Notes: generated by a model from the sequence alone, not told the origin. A stretch of DNA of 64,000 bases from Marinobacter salarius (GCA_000831005.1 CP007152.1:744001-808000); one strand, 5' to 3'; counted from the first letter of the stretch, positions 9,071 through 18,810 are shown. Program-made: numbers and translations.

Positions 9071-10475
9071 ATGCGCAAAAACAAAGTATTGCCCGGCTCT
9101 GTTATCCGAATCGCGACGGTATCGGCGTTGGTGGCACCCGCCGCAGCGCTGGCCGGTGGTTTTTCACTCAATGAGCAAAGTGCCAGTGCCATGGGCGTTG
9201 CTAACGCCGGCACCGCAGCCAATCCGGAAAATGCCACTACGGTTTTCTTCAATCCGGCCGGCATGAGCCAGCTTTCCGGCACCAATATGTCGTTTGGTGC
9301 CGCCGTTCTGGATATTGATGCCGAGCTCAAGGAAGGCACTGGCAGTGCCGTTCGCGATGACGGCCGTCCCGTCGCCGGTGGAAACGGTGGTGATATCGCC
9401 GACCCGGCCGTCCTTCCCAATTTTTACATGACCCACGAAATCAACGACTGGCTGGACGTGGGCTTCGGTCTGCACGCCCCCTATGCCTTGCGGCGGATTA
9501 CGAGGATGACTTCAAGGGGCGCTTTTTCGCGGACAAGACCGAGCTGACCGCCATTGCATTCAGCCCGTCCATTGCCGTTAACGACGGTAATGGATTCTCC
9601 ATGGGTGCTGGCGTCAATGTGATCTACGCCGAAGGCCGGCTGACCAAGTTCCAGGACTACAGTGGTACGGAAGCCCGCTTCGGGTTGCCCCCGGGGACCC
9701 TGGAAGACGGTTACGCGGATATCGAAGGCAGTGACGTGGCGCTCACCTTCGCCTTTGGCTTGCTTTGGGAAATGTCGGAGCGAACACAGTTTGGTATATC
9801 CGCCCAGACCGGAACAGAACTGGAGCTGGATGGCGACGCGGAAGTTCGTAACTATCCGCAGGGTAGCCTTAGCGGTGGTGGCCTGACGTTCAGCCAGTCC
9901 ACGGTCACTGAACGGGTGACTGTCCCGCTGGATATTCCCGAGAGCATTACCTTCGGTGCCCGTCACCAATTGACCGATACCGTAACACTGCTGGCAGGTG
10001 CGACCTGGGCCAAGTGGAGCCGGTTTGAGGCATTGGATGTGGTCAGCCGTGAGGACAATGGCCCAATTTCTTCTCAGGCAGGGCCCGGTCTTGGTGATGA
10101 GCGCCTGGTGACGCACGTTTCGGAAAACTGGAAAGACACCTGGCAGGCCAATGTCGGCGCCATCTGGCAGGCGACCCCGGAGTGGGCATTCAAGGCTGGC
10201 TATGCCTGGATGAGTCGCCGGTGAACGACGATTTCCGTACGGCTCGAATCCCGTCAGGGGATCGCGATTGGGTCACGCTGGGCGCACAGTACGCCGACGC
10301 CCGTTCAGGCTGGACGGTAGACGTGGCCGCCGGGGTGTTGCTGTTCGACGACGAAGAGGTGAACGAACAGAACTATGACGTCAACGACGAGCCCATGCCC
10401 GGGGCGGCTCGCTACCGTGGTACCTACGAGCTTGATGCCTGGAGTGCGGGGGTACAGGTCAGCAAGCAGTTTTAA
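9071..10475 (+). CDS. FadL/OmpP1/TodX-type outer membrane transport protein (two frameshifts)
   Basis: Long-chain hydrophobic compound channel of about 468 residues when repaired. A signal peptide ends at ALA-GG, and the mature N-terminus GGFSLNEQSASAMG with FFNPAGMSQL is the FadL hatch signature. Alternating strands run to a terminal phenylalanine (SKQF), the usual outer membrane insertion signal. Breaks: near 9485 (TATGGCC to TATGCC) and near 10212 (TGGGATG to TGGATG), each a lost base. The start at 9071 has AGGGGGA upstream. Likely substrates are fatty acids or hydrocarbons, but this cannot be settled from sequence. Confidence 0.88.
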
Positions 10476-10485
10476 GTGATACCTT

Positions 10486-10506
10486 GAGGGGCGTACGACG
10501 CCCCTC
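10486..10506. terminator. Hairpin between convergent genes
   Basis: A perfect 9-bp stem (10486-10494 and 10498-10506) with a three-base ACG loop lies exactly between the stop of the FadL-type gene and the stop of the convergent small gene. T tracts are weak, so termination is likely rather than certain. Confidence 0.55.
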
Positions 10507-10873
10507 AACCAATAACCTGCCCACGATAGATAACCTTCTTCTTTCTCGTCCTTTCTGCTTCCGTTTCGGAAGCACTACTGTCGCCCCTAGACGTTTCCTC
10601 GGCAATTTCCTGTCCGCGATACATTCGCTTCGCATTGTCGGTCTCGTCGTGCAGGTCCAGGTGAGGGATCTGGGGTCTGAGTATTTCCCAGGTGTGGATG
10701 AGGTGGGCTGAGCGGGTTTTGCTGGCATAGTCCGCTAGATGCCGTTCCAGGTGCTCTTCCGTGAGGTGCAGCTTTACCCCGAACTCAGACTGAATTAAGC
10801 GGCGACACTGGTGAACCAGTTTCAGTAAGCCAGGGTTCATAAGCCAACTGCGCTCGGAAGCCAGAAAAGTCAT
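10505..10873 (-). CDS. Hypothetical protein with two YRGQ repeats
   Basis: 122 residues, no recognised enzyme motif. The N-terminal two thirds look helical (ERHLADYASKTRSAHLIHTWE). The tail carries two copies of a short motif, RMYRGQEIA near residue 83 and VIYRGQVIG at the C-terminus, separated by an acidic and serine-rich linker. The motif resembles the YRG core of DUF4278 proteins, but I cannot assign it to that family. GAGG precedes the ATG. Convergent with the FadL-type gene. Confidence 0.65.
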   Translation of the reverse strand: MTFLASERSWLMNPGLLKLVHQCRRLIQSEFGVKLHLTEEHLERHLADYASKTRSAHLIHTWEILRPQIPHLDLHDETDNAKRMYRGQEIAEETSRGDSSASETEAERTRKKKVIYRGQVIG

Positions 10874-11040
10874 GGTGAGTGCCTCGGGTAGAAAAGTGTC
10901 ACAACATGGCCCCGGTATTCACTCATGCGAATGCGGGGCCGACCCTCACAAGGCTTGCGAATTTCGTGCCGTTTTCGGCTGTCGAGCCCAGCGCCGTCGT
11001 TGCTGGGAGCATACTGGTGAGACTGCAAAAAGAATGGTGT

Positions 11041-11075
11041 GTTTTGGGGCGAAACCACCTTGTTCGCCCCAAAAC
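11041..11075 (-). terminator. Probable polA terminator
   Basis: A perfect 13-bp inverted repeat (11041-11053 and 11063-11075) lies 20 bases after the polA stop on the minus strand. A short T run follows about 10 bases further on. The rest of the roughly 220-base gap up to 10874 holds only weaker hairpins. Confidence 0.7.
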
Positions 11076-11094
11076 GGAACCTGGGCGAGAGGGT

Positions 11095-13830
11095 TCAGTG
11101 GGCTTCGTCCCAGTTATTACCGACTCCGGCCTCCACCAGTAAGGGTACATCCAGCGATGCCGCAGCAGACATCCGCTTCTCAAGGCCTTCGCGAATCTTG
11201 TCCACGGCGGATTCACGCACTTCCAGAATCAGTTCGTCGTGAACCTGCAGGATCATTCGGGCATCGTCCTGGTGATGTTCCTGTAGCCAGTCCTCAACGC
11301 TGACCATGGCCCGCTTGATAATGTCCGCGGCAGTCCCCTGCATGGGGGCATTGATGGCCGTACGCTCGGCGGCTTGTTGCAGCTGCTTGTTGCGGGCGTT
11401 GATTTCCGGCAGGTACAGGCGACGGCCGTAGAGCGTTTCCACGTATCCGTCGTCGTGGGCCTGTTTGCGAATACTGTCCATGTATTTCAGCACGCCGGGA
11501 TAGCGCTCGAAATAGCGGTCAATATACTCCTGTGCTTGGTTGCGGCCCACATCCAACTGGCGGCCAAGGCCAAAGGCGGACATGCCATAAATGAGTCCGA
11601 AGTTGATGGCCTTGGCGCTGCGGCGCTGGTCGCCGGAGACGTCGTCGACGGCCACGCCAAAGACTTCGGCAGCCGTCGCCCGGTGAATGTCCTCGCCCTT
11701 TTCGAACGCCTTGAGCAGTCCCTTGTCGCCCGACAGGTGCGCCATGATGCGCAGTTCAATCTGGGAGTAGTCCGCCGCCATCAGCTTGTAGCCCTCCGGG
11801 GCCACGAAAGCCTGGCGAATGCGCCGGCCCTGTTCGCTGCGGATGGGAATGTTCTGCAGGTTCGGCTCCGAGGACGACAGCCGGCCGGTGGCCGTTACCG
11901 CCTGGTGATAGGAGGTGTGAATCCGGCCAGTGCGATGGTGAATCAATTCCGGCAAGGTGTCGGTGTAGGTGGATTTCAGCTTGCTCAGGCTGCGGTGCTC
12001 AAGGATCAATCGGGGCAGGGTATGCTCGTGGGCCAGTTCCTGCAGCACCGGTTCCGCCGTGGAGGGCGCGCCTTTCGGGGTTTTCTTTACCACCGGCAGC
12101 CCCATTTTGTCGTAGAAAATAGCCTGTAGTTGCTTGGGAGAGCCCAGATTGAAGCTTTCGCCGGCTTCCTCGTGGGCTTCCTTCTCAAGCTCCGCCATAC
12201 GCTCTGCCAGTTCCTGGCTGTGCTTGCGCAGCGTGCTGGCGCTGATCATTGCACCTCGTTGCTCCATACGGGACAGTACGGGCACCAGTGGCAGGTCGAT
12301 GTTTTCATAGACGTCCCGCAGCCGGCCGGTTTTCTCCAGTTGCGGTCGCAGCGCCTGGTGCAGTCGAAGGGTGATATCGGCGTCTTCTGCCGCGTAGGGG
12401 CCAGCCTGCTCCAGATCAATCTGGTTGAAGGTCAGTTGCTTGGCGCCTTTGCCGGCGATGGATTCGAAAGTGATGGTCTGCTCGCCCAAGTATTGCCTGG
12501 CCAGCGAGTCCATGTCGTGACGAGACCCTACGGAATTGAGTACGTAGGACTCCAGCATGGTGTCTTCCGCAATGCCTTCCAGGTGGATGCCGTGGTTGGC
12601 CAGCACGTTCTTGTCGTATTTGAGGTTCTGGCCGAGCTTGGCTTTCTTCGGGTCTTCCAGCAGTGGTTTCAACTGGTTCAGCACTGTTTCCCGGTCCAGT
12701 TGTTCCGGGGCGCCCATATAATCGTGGCCAAATGGCACGTAGGCAGCCTCGCCGGGCTCAATGGCAAAGGACACACCAACGACATCGGCGTCCATATAAC
12801 GCAGGCTGGTGGTCTCGGTATCAAAGGCGAACAGCGGTGCCTTGTTGAGGCGATCAATCCAGGTATCCAGCTCTGCCTGATCGGTCACGATTGTGTATGT
12901 TTTCTCTTTGCTGGCCGGATTGGTGCTGTTGTCGACGGCATCGTCCGCGCTTTTTTCATCGGCTGAGTCGCTGTTTTCGAGCTCGGCAATCCAGGATCGA
13001 AGCTCATATTCCCGGAACAGTTCCAGCAACTGACCGTCGTCCTGGGTCCTCAGCTTGAGGTCTTCCAGCCCGAACTCAAGATCCACGTCGGTTTTGATGG
13101 TGGCCAGTTGGCGACTGAGCGGCAGGGTTTCGGTGGCTTCCCGAAGGTATTCGCCAATTTTGCCTTTGACCTCGTCCGCATGCTCAATGATGTCATCCAG
13201 GTTGTCCCACGCCTGTAGCCATTTAACGGCGGTTTTCGGGCCGCACTTGTTGACTCCGGGAATGTTGTCCACCTTGTCGCCCACCAGCGCCAGGTAGTCC
13301 ACGATCTGCTCCGGGCCAATGCCGAATTTCTCGACCACGCCATCGCGGTCCATGCGGGTATCCGTCATGGTGTTAATCAGGGTGACGTGATCGCTCACCA
13401 GCTGCGCCATGTCCTTGTCGCCGGTCGATACCACCACATCAATGCCCTTGCTGGTGGCTTCATGGGCCAGGGTGCCGATGACATCGTCGGCTTCCACGCC
13501 ACTGACGATCAACAAGGGCAGGCCCATGGCCCGAACCATGTCGTGGATTGGCTGGATCTGCATGGCCAGGTCATCCGGCATAGGCGGGCGGGTGGCCTTG
13601 TAGTCTTCGTACAGGTCGTTGCGAAAGGTCTTACCCTTGGCGTCGAACACCACCACCATTTTTGAGCCTGGAAAATCCTGTTCCAGCTTCCGGATCATGC
13701 TGATAACGCCCTTTATGGCGCCCGTGGGGTGGCTCTTGCTGGTCATCAGTGGCGGCAGGGCATGATAGGCGCGGAAGAGGTAGGAAGAGCCATCTACAAG
13801 AACTACCGGCGGAGTCTGCTGCTGTGTCAT
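11095..13830 (-). CDS. polA: PolA, DNA polymerase I
   Basis: A 911-residue three-domain polymerase for Okazaki fragment processing and repair. The 5'-3' exonuclease begins VLVDGSSYLFRAYHALP and contains GDKDMAQLV. The 3'-5' exonuclease has the FDTETTS motif, so proofreading should be active. The polymerase domain shows motif A (DYSQIELRIMAHLSGD), motif B (RRSAKAINFGLIYG) and motif C (QVHDELILEV). I prefer the ATG at 13830 (MTQQQTPPV) over the in-frame ATG at 13887, since homologues begin here, though its ribosome site is weak. Intact over the full length. Divergent from a DUF2782 gene, as in Pseudomonas. Confidence 0.95.
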   Translation of the reverse strand: MTQQQTPPVVLVDGSSYLFRAYHALPPLMTSKSHPTGAIKGVISMIRKLEQDFPGSKMVVVFDAKGKTFRNDLYEDYKATRPPMPDDLAMQIQPIHDMVRAMGLPLLIVSGVEADDVIGTLAHEATSKGIDVVVSTGDKDMAQLVSDHVTLINTMTDTRMDRDGVVEKFGIGPEQIVDYLALVGDKVDNIPGVNKCGPKTAVKWLQAWDNLDDIIEHADEVKGKIGEYLREATETLPLSRQLATIKTDVDLEFGLEDLKLRTQDDGQLLELFREYELRSWIAELENSDSADEKSADDAVDNSTNPASKEKTYTIVTDQAELDTWIDRLNKAPLFAFDTETTSLRYMDADVVGVSFAIEPGEAAYVPFGHDYMGAPEQLDRETVLNQLKPLLEDPKKAKLGQNLKYDKNVLANHGIHLEGIAEDTMLESYVLNSVGSRHDMDSLARQYLGEQTITFESIAGKGAKQLTFNQIDLEQAGPYAAEDADITLRLHQALRPQLEKTGRLRDVYENIDLPLVPVLSRMEQRGAMISASTLRKHSQELAERMAELEKEAHEEAGESFNLGSPKQLQAIFYDKMGLPVVKKTPKGAPSTAEPVLQELAHEHTLPRLILEHRSLSKLKSTYTDTLPELIHHRTGRIHTSYHQAVTATGRLSSSEPNLQNIPIRSEQGRRIRQAFVAPEGYKLMAADYSQIELRIMAHLSGDKGLLKAFEKGEDIHRATAAEVFGVAVDDVSGDQRRSAKAINFGLIYGMSAFGLGRQLDVGRNQAQEYIDRYFERYPGVLKYMDSIRKQAHDDGYVETLYGRRLYLPEINARNKQLQQAAERTAINAPMQGTAADIIKRAMVSVEDWLQEHHQDDARMILQVHDELILEVRESAVDKIREGLEKRMSAAASLDVPLLVEAGVGNNWDEAH

Positions 13831-13953
13831 ATCAAAACGGATCCGGATTCTGATTGAAGCGTTGATAGGCTTGTGCAACTCTGACATAAACGGGGTGCAT
13901 TTCCCGTGTGTCAGCGTGATTATGCACGTCTCTAAACAGAACCGAAGAGTACC

Positions 13954-14287
13954 ATGAAAATGAAACGTATCGCTTGCTCGGGTCTTGTGTTGGGTGTGCT
14001 CTGCGGGCCTTCAATGGCCCAGGAGGATGTCGATGTTGTACAGACACCCAGGGAGCCCCTGGTGGTGTCTGATTATCAGCCATCCGCTGACGGGGCGCAG
14101 ATCGTGATTTCGCCCGGGTGAGAACGAGGTGTTCTACGAATACCGGGTGAATGGTCAATTGGTGGAGATCAAAGTAGTGCCGGAAGTCGGTCCCGAATAC
14201 TACCTGGTTCCAGCAGATGGTGGTGGCTGGATTCGTGAGAGCGAGACCGACATGCTGGTGCCCAGTTGGGTCATCTTCAGGTGGTAA
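13954..14287 (+). CDS. DUF2782 family exported protein (one frameshift)
   Basis: A small secreted protein, 110 residues when repaired, with a signal peptide ending at SMA-QEDVD. The repaired C-terminal half reads VFYEYRVNGQLVEIKVVP and then YYLVPADG, the DUF2782 pattern seen beside polA in Pseudomonas. Near 14118 one extra G (CCCGGGTGAG for CCCGGTGAG) creates a premature TGA; removing it restores PGENEVFYEY. This is one of only four insertion-type breaks in the window. Function unknown. Confidence 0.8.
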
Positions 14288-14303
14288 ATTTCTCGGATGC
14301 TAC

Positions 14304-14827
14304 TCAGATCAGGTCGACGGTAACTGCGTCGGAGCGCTTGCTTTCCAGCCCGCTGTCGTCGAGGGCGGTAATGCTGAATTCATAGGCACCCGGCGGAAAA
14401 TCCTCAAGCTGGTAGCGAGTGTCTTCGTCACCGGAAAGTGATATGACCTCGAAACTGTCTCTGTGCCGCAGGCGATAATAAATGCGATAGCCGCTGATGT
14501 CGCTGGCATAGAGGCGTGAGCCGTCTTCCCGGGTGAGCGGAGCGTCCCAGCGTAGTGTGGGAGGGTGATCGACTCCTCGTCGGCCGGAACTCCAGTGTTG
14601 GATGTCTCTTCCTGTACCGGTTCAGGCTGCCCGAGGGTGTCCCGAATGGACGAAACGGCATCTCCCAGCCTTTGTTCAGATGCTTCGTTGGCTTGGCTTG
14701 AAGCGGCCCTTGATGCCCCGGAGTCTTCCTGGCATCCGGCCATGATGGCCAGCGCCATTCCGGCAACGACCATTTTCCAAAGCTGCCGATGGCCCGCAGC
14801 GTTCTGGCTGAGTCTTATACCTGGCAT
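14304..14827 (-). CDS. Lipoprotein with a fibronectin type III-like domain (one frameshift)
   Basis: Begins with a basic N-terminus and a lipobox-like MALAIMAGC, so it is probably lipid-anchored. A low-complexity Ser/Ala/Glu linker follows. The repaired C-terminal half reads LRWDAPLTREDGSRL, ISGYRIYYRL and YEFSITALDDSGLESKRSD, a typical FnIII strand pattern. Near 14560 one C is missing from a CCCC run. Repaired length is 174 residues. The start may be 14827 or the internal ATG at 14773. Found next to polA and the DUF2782 gene; role unknown. Confidence 0.72.
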
Positions 14828-15165
14828 GGTGTTTCTCGCAATCCGTTTGTCAGCGCGTTATTGGTGCTGTTGTTACTGTAATGGGATACGTCAGAAGCGA
14901 GGCCTGAATAAAACGGGGAGACGGGCTTTCTCATTTCGAGGCGCAGAGCATGCCGAATCTTTAAAAAATCATCAAGTGAACTATCCGTAAATTCCGAGAC
15001 GATCCTGTTCCCCCGTTGACAGATGGCGAATAGGGGGTGGTTTTAGTATGAACATTCTAATTTTTGACCGTAACCTTCGACATGTGATCAGAAGTCGGCA
15101 TCGGTTTGCCGGCGATAACGATGCAGATTTTCAAACCACGCATCCACAATCTTAGGAGATTCATC
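14828..15165. other. Divergent intergenic region upstream of the lipoprotein and phasin-like genes
   Basis: 338 bases without a convincing gene. It must hold promoters for both flanking genes. TTGACA occurs at 15019-15024 and TTGACC at 15064-15069, but neither has a well-spaced -10 box. A good AGGAGA ribosome site ends just before the ATG at 15166. I see no conserved RNA structure. Confidence 0.5.
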
Positions 15166-15588
15166 ATGGGTAAACTCAGGACCTATCAGGAACAGCTTCA
15201 GGACATCGTAGAGAAGGGCATCAACGCAGCTGAAGAGCAGCAGAAGAAGCTGGCTTCCAAGCCGTTCGAGTACGCTGAAAAGCTGGAAACCGAAGCCCGC
15301 GAGTACAGCGTAAAGACCCTGCGCACTCGTTACTATGGCTACAGTGAAAACCTGTTCGAGCAACTGCGCAGCCTGAACACCCGTTTCGGCAGCTTTGCGG
15401 CTGACCTGGTTGCCAAGCTGGAAAAAGAAGCGGCTGAAGGTGCAGATACCGTTGCCGACGCAGCGGACGAAGTGACCAGCGTCGCCCAGTCAACCAAGGC
15501 TACTGCGCAGGCCAAGAAGCCGGCTGCACGCAAAACCACAGCTCGCAAAAGCACCAGCACTGCCAAGAAGAGCCCCGCTACTGCCTGA
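15166..15588 (+). CDS. Phasin-like protein with a basic Ala/Lys tail
   Basis: 140 residues in two parts. The first ~95 residues are an amphipathic helix (YQEQLQDIVEKGINAAEEQQ and onward). The last ~45 form a low-complexity basic tail (AKKPAARKTTARKSTS) like the histone-like tail of PhaF in Pseudomonas. Such proteins coat polyhydroxyalkanoate granules and contact DNA, but no PHA genes are nearby, so the role is inferred. AGGAGA precedes the ATG at 15166; an in-frame ATG at 15106 lacks such a site. A strong terminator follows. Confidence 0.7.
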   Translation: MGKLRTYQEQLQDIVEKGINAAEEQQKKLASKPFEYAEKLETEAREYSVKTLRTRYYGYSENLFEQLRSLNTRFGSFAADLVAKLEKEAAEGADTVADAADEVTSVAQSTKATAQAKKPAARKTTARKSTSTAKKSPATA

Positions 15589-15614
15589 ACGGCAACCGGA
15601 GTTCTTTGAAGCAT

Positions 15615-15645
15615 AAAAAAAGGTCACCGTGAGGTGACCTTTTTT
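15615..15645. terminator. Bidirectional rho-independent terminator
   Basis: GGTCACC and GGTGACC arms (15622-15628, 15633-15639) with a GTGA loop are flanked by seven As and six Ts. It can serve the phasin-like gene on the plus strand and the DUF4124 gene on the minus strand. Confidence 0.92.
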
Positions 15646-15674
15646 GTGCCTGATTGTTCGAGTCGTGTGGTTTA

Positions 15675-16320
15675 TTATTCTTCCAGGTCGTCCGGGTCCA
15701 GCGGAAGCGTTCTTTCCTCGCCTGTAATCTCTTCCAGCCGTTCGATATCGGCTTCGAAACGTTCCCGCAGCTTTTATATTGGCGTTCTGCGAGTTGATTT
15801 CCCGTTCGATGTCACGAATCTGGGCTTCCAGTCGCCGTATTTTTTCCAGTGTCGCTTCGGGGATGTCGCGACCGGATCGCTCCAGGTCTGCAGCCCGGCT
15901 CTGTTCGCTGTCCAGTTGGCTGACGATCACCGAAATGTTGCCTCGCTTGAGCTGATTCAGCCCCTGCAGCTCACGTATTTTGCGGTGCATGGCGCGCACG
16001 GCTTCGTCTGGGTGGCTGTAGCGCTCCAGAAGCTTGCGATCGAGCTCCCGCTGTCGTTCCGCTTCGGCCTGGCGTTTTTCCTCGGCTTCCCTGGCGGCAA
16101 TTTCCTCTTCGGTGGGTTCCGGATCGATCGTTTCAATTACCCGACCGTTCTTGCTGAGAATGTCGTAGCCCCGTCTGGATGCTTCCTGGGGGATGGTACT
16201 GCTAATGACAATCTGGCCGTTTTCATCGGTATAACGATACATCCTTGCCTCTACGATAGAGGCAGACATCAGCGCAGCCGCAGCAGATACAGCGATTGAA
16301 AACCTGGTCAGACGATTCAT
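15675..16320 (-). CDS. DUF4124 domain periplasmic protein with coiled coil (one frameshift)
   Basis: Signal peptide ending near IVEA, then the DUF4124 core MYRYTDENGQIVISSTIP. From about residue 75 a long charged coiled coil follows (EEEIAAREAEEKRQAEAERQ and on). Near 15775 one extra A in an AAAA run breaks the frame; removing it gives NIKLRERFEADIERLEE and a stop after LDPDDLEE. Repaired length is 214 residues. The start at 16320 (MNRLTRFS) precedes the hydrophobic core directly. Function unknown; the family is common in gammaproteobacterial periplasms. Confidence 0.8.
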
Positions 16321-16399
16321 GGTGAGAGACTGGCGCTCCGCTTGAAACAATGTATGTCAGGAAGCATACCAAAAGCTGAACGATAAACCATGCCCGGAT

Positions 16400-17037
16400 T
16401 CAGACTCCGTACTCGTCCCGATATGCGGCGACTTTGTCAGCATGTTCTGAAAAGCCGGGCCTGCTTTGCAGGTAGGCAAGCACCTGCTCTAGCTTGATAA
16501 TACTGACCACAGGAATGCCGAACTCCTCTTTGACTTCCTGGATGGCGGAGAGTTCGCCAGCGCCTCGCTCCTGGCGATCCAGGGCAATGAGTACGCCTGC
16601 AGGCTCCGCCCCTGAGGTGCGGATCAGCTCCATGGATTCCCGGATAGCCGTGCCAGCGGTAATAACGTCATCAACAATCAGAACCTTGCCTTCCAGGGGG
16701 GCGCCCACGATATTGCCACCCTCGCCGTGATCCTTTTTTTCTTTTCGGTTGAAGGCGAATGGTTTGTTGTTACCCTCGGCGGCCAGGGCCATGGCGGTGA
16801 CCGTCGCCAACGGTATGCCCTTATAGGCAGGCCCGAAAATAATGTCATAATCCAGCCCACTACGCTGGAGTGCTGCGGCATAGGCCTTGCTTAACTCAAG
16901 CAGATCCTCCCCGGTATTGAACAACCCCGCATTGAAGAAATAGGGCTGGTGCGGCCGGATTTAAGCGTAAATTCTCCGAAACGGAGTACGTTACGGCGGA
17001 TGGCGAACTCAATGAACTGTTGCTGATAGTCGTGCAT
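16400..17037 (-). CDS. pyrE: PyrE, orotate phosphoribosyltransferase (one frameshift)
   Basis: Converts orotate and PRPP to orotidine monophosphate in pyrimidine synthesis. The PRPP-binding signature [13 protein letters not shown] is central, and [11 protein letters not shown] and [14 protein letters not shown] are family motifs. The N-terminus [20 protein letters not shown] starts at 17037. Near 16950 one T is missing so that SGRTSP no longer joins [14 protein letters not shown]. Repaired length is 212 residues, normal. Divergent from crc, the order found in Pseudomonas. Confidence 0.94.
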
Positions 17038-17118
17038 GACAGGGCTTCTGGCGGGTTTGGATCTTTAATTAACGCGTAAAACCGGTATCATACACACAAA
17101 CCGAATCAGGGAACACGT

Positions 17119-17925
17119 ATGCGGGTAGTTACAATCAGCGTCAACGGTCTGGCCCAGGCTGTTGAAAAAGGTTTCTTTGAATGGCTAGCCAGGCAGGACG
17201 CTGACGTGGTTTGCGTTCAGGACCACCGCATGCGGGCTTACGAGGTCGAGGATTTTAACCTGATCCCGGACGGCTATGAGGCCTACTTTATTGATGGCGA
17301 GCGTAACGAGGATGGGGGCGTTGGTATCTATACCCGCCATTTCCCGAAGGCCATTATGTACGGTTTCGCCAATGAGCAGGCAGATCGCGAAGGCCGTTTC
17401 ATTCAGGCGGACTTTGACAAGGTATCTGTCGCCTGCGTTCTCTCTCCCTGCGCACTTGGCCGCGAAGAAGAATTGATTGGCGAGGACGACCTGACGGTTC
17501 TGGATCACAAGGACGACTTCATGGAAGCCTTTGGCCTCCATATGCAGAAAACCCTGCGCAAGCGCCGTCAGTTTATTTTCTGCGCCAACCTGCAAACCGC
17601 CCATCATGTAACTGACGCCAGCCCGCTGTACCACAAACTGGATTTTTCCGGCTTCCTGCCCCATGAGCGGGCATGGCTGGACCGTTTGTTTGATGAAATG
17701 GGCTGTGTTGATGCATTCCGCGATATCAACAAGCAGAGTAACCAGTACACCTGGTGGCCAGAGCAGGCTGAAGGGTCCCGCAAGAGCGCTGGTATTCGGG
17801 TGGATTATCAGCTTCTGACGCCGGGTATCCGCAAGACCATTCAGGATGGCTGGATTGACGACAGTACCCGTTTCTCCGATCACGCGCCGGTGATCATGGA
17901 TTACGACATCGGAATCGGTTTCTGA
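17119..17925 (+). CDS. crc: Crc-type catabolite repression control protein (ExoIII fold)
   Basis: 268 residues of the endonuclease/exonuclease/phosphatase fold. Begins MRVVTISVNGLAQAVEKGF with the ExoIII-like DVVCVQDHR, and ends RVDYQLLTPG and FSDHAPVIMDYDI. Its place beside pyrE matches pseudomonad crc. There Crc lacks nuclease activity and joins Hfq in repressing A-rich mRNAs when preferred carbon is present. The same window holds CbrA/CbrB and a CrcZ-like RNA, so all main partners but Hfq are here. Structured element B follows on the same strand. A plain exonuclease III is the alternative. Confidence 0.85.
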   Translation: MRVVTISVNGLAQAVEKGFFEWLARQDADVVCVQDHRMRAYEVEDFNLIPDGYEAYFIDGERNEDGGVGIYTRHFPKAIMYGFANEQADREGRFIQADFDKVSVACVLSPCALGREEELIGEDDLTVLDHKDDFMEAFGLHMQKTLRKRRQFIFCANLQTAHHVTDASPLYHKLDFSGFLPHERAWLDRLFDEMGCVDAFRDINKQSNQYTWWPEQAEGSRKSAGIRVDYQLLTPGIRKTIQDGWIDDSTRFSDHAPVIMDYDIGIGF

Positions 17926-17970
17926 TCCGAGCTAGTCCAGAGTAGAGGGGTATCGGAAAGTAAGCGGGTT

Positions 17971-18073
17971 CGGAAAGGATCTCTTTTCCGGAACGTCTCC
18001 GGCCAGGGAAGGCCGGAGTCGAGCGCGCAGGGATGTGCTTGTAGCGTGTCCGGAAATTAGAGATCCTCTCCGG
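17971..18073 (+). ncRNA. TwoAYGGAY-like structured element B (downstream of crc)
   Basis: Outer stem of about 22 bp (17971-17993 with 18048-18073, one small bulge). Hairpin 1 at 17997-18018 has an 8-bp stem and loop AGGGAA; hairpin 2 at 18025-18038 has stem GCGC/GTGC and loop AGGGAT. A GAGCG linker and a trailing AGCGTG match elements A and C. It lies in the sense orientation after crc, so it could be the 3' end of the crc transcript. Confidence 0.7.
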
Positions 18074-18093
18074 ACACGCGAAAAGGCTGCACC

Positions 18094-18810
18094 TTAGTCG
18101 GCCAGAGCCGCCTTCTGCGCCTCAAACAACTGGCCAATACCCAGTTTCGCCAGCTTCAACATGCCGTCCAGTTCTTCCTGTTCAAACGGCGCACCCTCGG
18201 CAGTTCCCTGAATTTCAATGAAACCACCTTGATCCGTCATGATCACATTCATATCGGTTTCGGCTTCGGAATCCTCCGGGTAATCCAGGTCCAATACCGG
18301 TGTGCCTTTGTAAACGCCCACAGAAAACGCTGCAATCATCTGCTTCAGCGGCGATTTTTTCAGCCGGCCTTCTTTCACCAGATGATTCAGCGCATCCACA
18401 AGCGCCACGCAGCCACCGGTAATTGCAGCGGTGCGGGTGCCACCGTCGGCCTGGATGACGTCACAGTCGATGGTGATGGAATGCTCGCCAAGAGCGCTCA
18501 GATCAACCGCTGCACGCAATGAACGGCCGATCAGTCGCTGGATTTCCACGGTGCGGCCGCCCTGCTTGCCGCGAGCAGCTTCCCGCCCCATACGGCTGCC
18601 GGTAGAGCGGGGCAGCATGCCATACTCGGCGGTTATCCAGCCTTTGCCTTCGCCCCGCAGGAAAGGGGGGACCTTGTTTTCAACAGAGGCGGTGCAGATC
18701 ACCTTGGTGTCGCCAAATTCCACCAGCACGGAACCCTCGGCGTGGCGGGTGTAGTGACGGGTGATGCGAATGTCTCTGGATTGTTCCGGCGTTCTTCCGC
18801 TCGGTCTCAT
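18094..18810 (-). CDS. rph: Rph, ribonuclease PH
   Basis: Phosphorolytic 3'-5' exoribonuclease that trims tRNA 3' ends. 238 residues from the ATG at 18810 ([10 protein letters not shown]), the standard family start; the frame stays open further upstream without family similarity. Core motifs are [35 protein letters not shown], and [15 protein letters not shown] with its catalytic aspartate. Intact. Divergent from yicC, a common pairing. Confidence 0.96.
   Translation of the reverse strand: MRPSGRTPEQSRDIRITRHYTRHAEGSVLVEFGDTKVICTASVENKVPPFLRGEGKGWITAEYGMLPRSTGSRMGREAARGKQGGRTVEIQRLIGRSLRAAVDLSALGEHSITIDCDVIQADGGTRTAAITGGCVALVDALNHLVKEGRLKKSPLKQMIAAFSVGVYKGTPVLDLDYPEDSEAETDMNVIMTDQGGFIEIQGTAEGAPFEQEELDGMLKLAKLGIGQLFEAQKAALAD

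Noticed and set aside
12130..12966. Long plus-strand open frames inside polA
   Set aside because: Opposite an intact 911-residue DNA polymerase I; coding signal belongs to the minus strand.
15019..15069. TTGACA and TTGACC as -35 boxes for the phasin-like gene
   Set aside because: No -10 box lies at a usable spacing from either.
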